Source: Tillus elongatus (Eukaryota; Arthropoda; Insecta; Coleoptera; Cleridae). From it: 64,000 bases of DNA. Below, in pieces: positions 56,351 through 64,000 of this stretch. The first letter of the stretch is position 1, and every line of letters starts with the position of its first letter. Under the pieces are notes generated by a model. It made no database searches. It had not been told where the DNA came from and saw only the letters and a program-made list of their open reading frames with translations. The DNA lies in contig OZ023267.1 in NCBI GenBank assembly GCA_964006375.1, positions 36,405,766 through 36,469,765 on the forward strand. The letters run 5' to 3'. The position numbers were made by a program, and so were the translations under genes.

Positions 56351-58212
56351 CTGCAAAATATAAAAGCGTGCACGTACATTTTAAAAACATTAACACCATA
56401 CAACTCGCAGGAAAGCCAAAGTGGTATTATGAACTTCATATATCAAATCAATTTAAAAAAATTCCCAGGGTGCTGAGTGTCTACTTTTTTCTTAGAATTC
56501 CCCTTCTTGTTCTTTCAATGATGATAGTTGTTACAGTCTATTTTCGCACTAGCCCGTGATTAGGGACAAACGTCATAAAATGGTTACAGCACCATCAAAC
56601 CCCCTTATAGCCATTAATTTGTGCAACTGAATAGCATGCAAATTACGAGGCCAAAGTTCATTATACCATTTATTCTTATTATATTCCCCGAAATTAGATC
56701 ACCCTTTATAGTAAAAGATATGTGGCTCTAGTTCTATCTGAGCAATTGTATGTTTTGGTTGGTTGTTTCGTAAATTTCGTGCAATGATTTTAAACAGCTT
56801 CTAGTTCATTATGGTAGGATTCTTTTAGCTGTTGATATTGTTGAGAAAGGTAAGAGTACAGGCTGTGAAGGATTGGGCATAATACTTGCACGTTTATGTG
56901 ATTTTAATTATTCTTATTTGGAAGTTCCGCGATATATCTGGGGTTATATTTCATGTTTATAGCTTCAAGCAGTGTCGATATGCGACTTCATGAGAACCGA
57001 AGAGCGCAAGTCAGTCAGTCGGCTTTTACAGCAGGTGTTGATTTTTAACGTTCTGTGAACCCAAGGGCGTCTCACGTAAAACCGTCAAATATTTATTTGT
57101 TTAGGTATTTTGTTTCGCCTGCTAGTTATCCATTCGTCATGCTACTATTTTTCTAGGCCGCGTTATCATCTGCTTGGTGTTTCTGTCTAAGCAGATCTAA
57201 CCGTTTCGGGTAATAAATTTGGGTAAGAACTGTTCTTGCGGTGCCTGGAGAATTGTTACGCCTATGACTTTGAATTCTGTTTAAAAGCGAACTTTGGTAG
57301 GAAATATAAAATTCCAAGATATCGGAACATTTTTTGAGACTTTTTAAAAAAAAGGTAATAGGATCTGTGGGAAAAATTAAACGGGACTTTTAAAAGCGAT
57401 TTAACAACGAAAAGACGGAATTTTTCTGAAGAAAAGAGAAACGCAAGCGACAAGTTGAACTTGGGCAGGTTTTATTGGAGCACAATAATTTTGCCAGTTA
57501 CAAGTACTGGATTGTACCGTGTTCAACGAAACAAGTAACTCCTATATGATATTTTGGTTTTGATTGGAATTTTGTTACATATTAGTGAAGCTACCCAAAT
57601 TTTGGGGATTTCAGTCGCAAGCCATTTTGGTGTTTCAGCTTTCCTGTGGGTTTAATACCCACATTTAATTGGAATGGTCAATGGGTTAGTGATTTTATTG
57701 GTACCGCACTTGCTTGAAATTTTGAGGTAGAGTTTATGGTCTGGAGATTGACTAGTTGTGAAATAATAAATAAGCCTGGGTTGGTTACCTGTACTAGTCT
57801 TGGAAAGTTTGGGACCCTATCTAGTTGAGTACCTAATAACCTTTTTATTGAATGGAATGTTCTGGAAAAATTACTAAATATAGGAAGTAACATCGAGGGA
57901 TTTGAGCCTGTGAGTTTGTTCTATTAAAGTTTGCTTTTAACTTTCTGCGTATACTTGTAGTTTCAAATTAGACATTTATATTCATGTAGCGTGTCCGATT
58001 AATGGGTTTTCTTACATTTTATTTTATTTGAACTGATAATATAGGTTTAACTTGGCAGCATTAATCGTTTGTGTATTTATTGGCTTTATCAGAATATTGT
58101 TCACACCTAATTTGAATAATTGTAATTTATATTTCTTATGATATTAATTTAAAGTTACACACTTAGTAAAATTCTATCATTACGTTATAATTGTTTTGAC
58201 TACTGCCGTTAG

Positions 58213-58282
<70 letters not shown>

Positions 58283-58899
58283 CTGTATTTTGGGCATTGA
58301 ATGGGATACCTATACATAGTATATCTATAGAGTGGGCTCACATATGAGTATATTTATAGATTTGACCCACATATTTTATTTTAGGAAATATCGAAATATC
58401 AGCTATAGGTATTTCACAAAATAATTTAGCCTTAGTTTATATTTTAATTTTGTTAGGCCAACATTACAGGTACCCCATCTGAATGTTTTCCCGTATATAG
58501 GCATATTATACTGTTATTTGATACTTAATCCTAGTTAAGTCGTTGGCTATTTTGTTACCATCCTAAAGGAGCGGTCCTTTTATATTGTTACCAATATTTC
58601 GTAGACGAATTTTATGAAACCTAGTTTCAATTTGGAAGTGAGAATGGTTATTTTGTGGCGTTGGTATTGTGTGTTCACCCTTCTTTTCTTGTTCCCTGCT
58701 AATGTTACTAAAAAACTCTAATAACAACTATCCGACTGCGATAAGAAAAATACACAAATCTCTTGCTCTCCGCTTTGCAGCCGTGTGTGTTACCTAACGC
58801 CTCTGGGTCAAAACCCGATGGGGTAAAGACAGCGTAAAATAGTATAAGTTATCACCATGTGATTGAGCTAAGAAATATTTCCTAGAAAAAGTTTATATA
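56351..58899. other. ALKBH8 large intron, unremarkable part
   Basis: Intronic DNA with no recognisable exon. A (TA)n microsatellite lies at 58213-58279. The stretch 56750-57900 is less AT-rich but has no coding signal that I can support. Confidence 0.45.
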
Positions 58900-59339
58900 C
58901 AGCTGTCTCTAAAAAGTCTTTACAACATCCTACCACATATTCCTTTGAGTCAACTTACCTTATCTAAATGAGTTACTTTATCTAAATTTGATACTACAAA
59001 CAATTTTCTTCCATTGGCCTAGAAATTTGATGGGTTCAATTTCAACAAAATCTAAGTTTTACGCCTATGGATTGATCTTTAATTTAGGTACGGATCTTTT
59101 GTCCTTGATACCTTGTTCAAATGCCAAATTTTTACTTTAGCGAAATCACTTAAGTCATGTTGAATTAAAATTCAAATAACAAAAAGAAATTCAAATTTGT
59201 AACTTCATGGCCGCCTGGTGGCCGAACTAAACAATATTGTACAGAGGTAACTTGACTCAAATTGGCTTATTTTTGTCTAAGCAATAAATCTTTGTATGCA
59301 TGTGAATGGTGAACACAGTTATTATGACATCTTTATTTA

Positions 59340-60275
59340 TGTATTTATTTATTTAAATTACAACAGCATCCTACAGACAAATCCAATTATTGGATGCTGG
59401 AATACAAACAATATTATGAAAGAAATTAACAATTCTAAAGGTAGTCAGCAGAACTAAGAATGAAAGAACAATTTAGCGTAACATCAGTTGCTTGACCTCA
59501 GCAGCCGTGCAGTGAAAATGTTCAATACTACCACTCAGCTGATTATATAAACTACACAGTGGTGAGGACTGTATAACATTGAGCGTTGCAGTGGGTAAGT
59601 AGAAATTCAAAGTGTTTCTAGCATTAAACGTCAGTACTAGAAAGTTTAACCCAGCCAGGATATCAGAGCTGTCAATCTCATTCGAAATTATTTTATATAA
59701 AAACATAATGAAAGTGTAATTACGTCTCTGTTGCAAGCTATTGGCAGAAAATATTGAGAGTAGGTATGAATGAGAAACATGTTGTGCAGGGTAGATGCCA
59801 TCCTCCTTAAATACAAGAAATTTTAGGAATCGCCTCTGTACTCGCTCCAAACAATCAATGTACACAAAATAGTTTGGGCACCATATGACACAAGCATATT
59901 CTAGTTTTGACCGGAAAATGTATTAAATATAATTTCCATGGTTTTGATTGACACAAAGTCTTTTGAAGTTCTTATAACAAATCCTAACATTCTATAAGCA
60001 TTCGATGTTATACTCAAAATATTTGGAGCAAACGACAATTTGGTATCAAAAGTAATCCCCAGATCAGTAATCAGCTCCTTTCTTGGTAGATAGGAACTAT
60101 GCATGCTATACCCAAACCGCACTGGAAGTTTCCTCAGAGTGAATGTCATGACACAGCACTTGTGAACATTCAGTGAGAGCCGGTTTTCATAACTCCACTT
60201 TACCAAAGCATCAAGAGCTGCTTGAATTCTATGACAATCAGACAAGTTTTTCACTTCCAAAATCTTAAGGTTGTC
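59340..60275 (-). pseudogene. non-LTR retrotransposon 3' part, one frameshift
   Basis: The minus-strand frame 60260-59901 reads SDNLKILEVKNLSDC, LDALVKWSYENRLSLNVHKC, LGITFDTKLSFAPNI and AYRMLGFVIRTSKDF. After a shift near 59900 it continues SKLEYACVIWCPNYFVYIDC and LERVQRRFLKFLVFKEDGIY to a stop at 59473. This is the post-catalytic region and C-terminus of a Rex1/CR1-like polymerase; the copy begins at the edge of the catalytic ADD motif. The 3' untranslated part runs to about 59340. Confidence 0.83.
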
Positions 60276-60349
60276 AGATTTATTTATTTATATTCATCTT
60301 TAAGGATTCCTTATTGTGTAAACTGCTTCTAAGTATTAAAATGGAAATG

Positions 60350-62925
60350 TAGAAAAAACCATGAGAGTAGTCGTATTAGACCATAAAAAACAGTCAATTA
60401 TAACCGGGGATATGAATAGAAATGTGTTAAAAAAGGACGAAACAATAGTGAATGAATACATAGCAATGCTAACAGGAAAGGATTACAAAATATTAAATAA
60501 GGTTGACATAGAAAATTACACAAGAAGAAATCCAACAGAGAACCATTCTATTATTGATCATATAATATCGAATATAAATTTCAAGATAGAACCTAAAATT
60601 ACTCTATTTGAGACACATTTAAGTGATCACAGAGCGATCAGATTAGAAATAAACTTACCAGGAAAAATACAAAATAATGAAAGAAAGACATACAAGATAA
60701 GAAAGACAGATTACAAAATACTAAACAACAGTTTGAAAACCAAACTAAAGGAGCCGATAAGATAGCTTTGAACAGCTTCAAGAATAGATACAGAGTGAGA
60801 TAAAAAATGCAACCACAGAAGAAACAAAGAAATACACAAATTCATCGCATGAAGGGTGGATGACAAGAGAAATTTACAGCAAAATTAAACAGAGAAACAA
60901 GGCATATAAAAAAATGGCGAAGAATGGTTACAGTGAACAATTAAAACTTGATTTCAAAAATAAACAAAAAATTGTAAAGAAACAAATTGAAGCAAGTAAG
61001 AAGCAGTACAATACAAATAAAATATAGTCGGCTGATGGAGTTATTAAAAAAATATTAAAAAAATATGGAGAACAATAACTAATTTGAGAACAGGAACAGA
61101 CACAAAGTAGATATTAAAAAAATTGCGAAGGGAACTGACATACTGCAGACAACAACAAGTAGGCAAGATATAGTGAACATTTTGAATAATTACCACACAA
61201 ATATAGGAAACACACTGGCGCAGGCAATCACAGGAAGCTGTCTAGAAGCAGCAAACAAAAAAAGTATGATACCCAAACGTTTATGTATATGAGACCAGTA
61301 AATAAAAAAGAGATAATCTCAGTTATAAAAAACCTTAAAACATATGTGTCACCAGGCTATGATGGAATAAAACCAATCTACATAAAAAAATTCGCCCATA
61401 TACTGGCACCGACAATAGTAAAATTGGTAAATCAGCACATCAAAGATGGACATTTCCCTGAAGAACTCAAAATAGCTAGAAACAGACCAATTTTTAAAGA
61501 AGGAAGTAAACTTATGCCAAATAACTACAGGTTCATATCTAATTTCACGGTATTTCCAAGATTTTTGAGAAAGTTATACATACAAGACTAACAGACTACA
61601 TAGAAAGGATTGGACTCATAACAAACTGTCAACATGGTTTCCAAAAACAAAAATCTACAACAACTGCAATGTTAAACTTAATGAACTATCTGCAGAGTGC
61701 TTTGGACAGAGGGGAATGCATAACAGGTCTGATCCTGGATTACCGTAAAACCTTTGACACTATAGACATCGAAATAATGAATGCTAAACTTGAAAATATG
61801 GGAATAACAGGGAACATGCTGAAGCTGCTAAAAAGTTATTTACAAAATAGAAAGCACTACACACAAATAGAAGATGTGAAAAGTGAACGAACTCACATGA
61901 CCTGTGGCGTTCCTCAAGGATCCATTCTAGGACCATACCTGTATATACTATACATAAACGAACTGAGCCTATACAAATTGAATGGGAAACAAATGATGTA
62001 TGCAGATGACTTGGCAATTTTCTATGAAAATGTGGACGACAAGAAAACCAAAGCTGAGATAAATGAAGATCTAGTACTACTAATGAGATGGACAAACACA
62101 AATTGTCTAACTATAAATGAAAAGAAATGCTACTTAATCCACATACAGAAAACCACTAAACGACACCAAATTAATATTACAATTAAAGGAAGAAGCATAA
62201 AAGAAGTAGACAGTGTAAAATATCGAGGCCTAACACATAAATGAACTAAAATTGGAGATATCATCATATATAGCAATGGCTTATAAAATCAAAAACTGTC
62301 TCCCAAAATCACAGAAGATAATGTTGTACGAGGAATATATAAAAAGTAAATTGATGTACATGATTCCTTTCTGGGGAACTGGCAATAAAATAGATATATC
62401 TAGTATACAAAGGATACAAAATAAAATCATAAAATTAATATATGATCTGAATTATTGGACCCCAACAAATGAAGTTTTCAGAAAAACTAAACAATTAGAC
62501 ATTACAGAACTAACAAATTATGAAACAAGAAAATCATCCACAAACTAAGACAGGGAGAAATAAATGAACCAGAACTGCAAATGAGACACAACAATGAAGT
62601 ACATAGTTATGGTACAAGGAGACATTTAGACATAAGAACCGAGGCTGCAAGAACAAACACAGGACAAAAAAGGATACTATTTAATGGTGTAAAACTACAA
62701 TGAAATACCTGAAGAAATGAAAAGATTAAAAACAAACAAATGGAAAAGTGAGATAAAGAAGTACTTGCTGAACAAGAGAACACTATGATAATAGAGACAT
62801 TAATGTAGTATTGAAAACTAATTCCCAATTACACATGCTAATTTTTTTTTTTATTATGTTGTCAGACATAACCCTTAAAGGGTTTTTATGATGTATTATT
62901 GAACTGAATAAAAAAATAATAATTA
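60350..62925 (+). pseudogene. non-LTR retrotransposon with endonuclease end, polymerase and tail, multiply disrupted
   Basis: The plus-strand frame 60361-60765 is the C-terminal part of an AP-like endonuclease (IITGDMNRNVLKK, HSIIDHIISN, and HLSDHRAIRL with the catalytic SDH). A linker with SSHEGWMTREIYSKIKQRNK follows near 60845. The polymerase spans 61283-62244 in two frames: SPGYDGIKPIYIKK, NNYRFISNFTVF, ITGLILDYRKTFDTIDIE (first Asp), MTCGVPQGSILGPYLYILYI and QMMYADDLAIF (YADD). A third frame, 62252-62548, has IKSKLMYMIPFWG. A C-terminal tail (HSYGTRRHLDIRT) is near 62610 and an AATAAAAAAATAATAATTAT end lies at 62905-62925. It is the most complete retroelement in the window, missing only its 5' part. 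Confidence 0.87.
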
Positions 62926-63092
62926 TAAGCCATGCTGAATTTTGAACAAAACCAATTCAAAATAGTAACTTCAGGGCCATCTAGCGGCCAAACTAAGCAA
63001 CTTTGTACTAAGGTAAGTTGACTGAAATCGGCTTATTTTTGTCTAAGTTCTATGTGATAGGATGTTGTACAGACCTTTTAGAGACCCCTCTG

Positions 63093-63248
63093 TATATTGT
63101 CTAACTAGTAAACATCAGGCTTTCATCAAGTTAAACTGAATTATTAAGTGAATTTCAAAACTTTATGGGTTACATGGTATTATTAGAAACAAAAACTGAG
63201 CAAATAATTGAGTTGTTAGTAATAAAAGTGAAAAAATATTACACTCAC
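63093..63248. other. ALKBH8 intron start
   Basis: Short intronic sequence between the nested composite and the donor site at 63248. No feature was seen. Confidence 0.5.
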
Positions 63249-64000
63249 ACTATAAATACTTCTAGTTTGTCCTAAATACTTTCCATTTCCACAACCAACA
63301 TCTGCTAGAACAGAACCAATATCAAACCTCTCGATGAAAGCTAAAACATTTGGCCAAGGTTTATGCCTTGTATCACTAAAATGACTGGCTATTTCTTCAT
63401 AAACTTTATGCACATGTATTTCTTCTAGTCTTTTGGCAACATTGTTCTCTAAATTTTTCTCAGTCATTTTTGACTTAAAACTGTCACATTTTGATTTATA
63501 TGGGCATGTACAATGACCTTTGCGCACTTTCCTAAACGTAAATGATATTCTTGTCCCTCGTTGAAGAATGTTGTAACCACTCTCTGAAAGAACCACATCA
63601 AATTTTTTAGGAACAATGCCATGTGTCCAATTATAACGTGATTCCTCCGACATAACAAGCAAAGACCTCCGAGGCAACAGTACACAGATATGTCTACCAT
63701 CTTCATGTTTAAAATCCATTATTATTGAACTTCCCAGTGATAAAGAAATTATTGGGTCTTCAAAAGCACTGTGAGTGTCAACATGGTGTGGTATACCCTG
63801 CCCTGGAGAATAATGATTGATGGTAAGTTGATCTGGGAAAAATGTCTCAAATTTCTTGCATCTCTCTTTTAATCTTTCTGAAGCAAATCTATACTGTTCA
63901 GGAATTGATTCCTCTAGAGGCTCGTCTTTTTTCACATTATTAATGTCATAGCAAAACTCATAGCCATAATGTTTTACCTGACGATGTTTCATAATACCTT
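63249..64000 (-). CDS. ALKBH8: ALKBH8, exon with AlkB dioxygenase domain and start of methyltransferase
   Basis: ALKBH8 modifies the wobble uridine of certain tRNAs. Its methyltransferase half makes the mcm5U methyl ester and its AlkB half, an Fe(II)/2-oxoglutarate dioxygenase, hydroxylates it. Counting from the in-frame Met at 63992, the iron ligands are H70, D72 (HHVDTHSAFED) and H124 (WTHGI). The 2-oxoglutarate arginines are R148 and R154, and the zinc-type Cys are C161, C163 and C169. SAM-binding motif I is ADVGCGNGKY at 230-239. The H-to-H spacing (54) is the same as in the human protein as I recall it. The frame runs on past the window edge, so that Met is internal and the N-terminal RRM lies outside. 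The donor GTGAGT at 63248 follows SIYS in phase 0. Confidence 0.95.

Larger units (their letters stand above)
58900..63092. mobile_element. nested transposon composite in the ALKBH8 intron
   Basis: The left end CAGCTGTCTCTAAAAAGTCT (58900) and the inverted right end ACCTTTTAGAGACCCCTCTG (63092) match in most positions over about 40 bases and are flanked by TA. A block of about 80 bases (GTAACTTCATGGCCGC-like, then GGCTTATTTTTGTCTAAG) appears at 59201-59283 and again in direct orientation at 62960-63047. Between them lie two non-LTR remnants. The likeliest history is a Tc1/mariner-type MITE, partly duplicated, later filled by retrotransposons. Confidence 0.6.

Noticed and set aside
63464..63706. 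80-codon minus-strand frame in a second frame.
   Set aside because: It overlaps the ALKBH8 AlkB exon in another frame and has no domain of its own.

Overview
This is eukaryotic, AT-rich, repeat-dense DNA, almost certainly from an arthropod and most likely an insect with a large transposon-loaded genome. The evidence is spliced genes with GT-AG introns, mariner/Tc1-type transposons carrying insect-style transposases, CR1/jockey-like non-LTR retrotransposons, Penelope-like sequences, tRNA-derived SINEs and about ten long (TA)n microsatellites. I cannot name the species. There are no operons, bacterial promoters, rRNA genes or CRISPR arrays.

Only two host genes can be supported. (1) A plus-strand gene whose last five exons run from 17922 to 26065. 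Phases match across four introns and it ends in a Ser/Arg-rich tail; I do not recognise the family with confidence. (2) ALKBH8 on the minus strand, the tRNA-wobble-uridine AlkB dioxygenase/methyltransferase. Three exons lie at 64000-63249, 56350-56201 and 56050-55619; the 5' part is beyond the right edge. A 6.9 kb intron packed with transposons separates the AlkB half from the rest of the methyltransferase domain.

Layout: 1-665 broken mariner transposase; 1435-2400 SINE-like piece and non-LTR RNase H remnant; 3172-3535 four 91-bp tandem repeats; 4291-5708 Tc1/mariner-like element; 6778-8280 GC-rich higher-order repeat; 9768-13000 two non-LTR remnants in opposite orientations; 14818-15619 MITE; 16471-17310 hAT-type MITE; 17922-26065 host gene with Penelope-type terminal repeats and a SINE in its last intron; 27809-29894 transposon nested inside a foldback MITE; 31010-32360 tandem repeats; 32717-33711 inverted-repeat element; 34604-35405 truncated transposon; 36180-36840 Penelope-like RT fragment; 38315-40055 giant palindrome; 40861-41287 second Penelope-type repeat; 42329-42536 SINE with perfect target duplication; 42717-43955 MITE fragment and RT fragment; 45319-47604 transposon with 427-bp inverted repeats; 48390-51362 element with long inverted repeats encoding an uncharacterised protein family; 51765-52765 non-LTR 3' end; 54660-55417 MITE copy; 55619-64000 ALKBH8 with a nested transposon composite in its large intron.

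The two strongest leads are these. The terminal repeats at 21463-22299 carry hammerhead ribozyme folds, of which the copy at 21494-21534 has an intact core. The element at 48390-51362 looks like a cut-and-paste type mobile element, but its protein shows no transposase motif I recognise.
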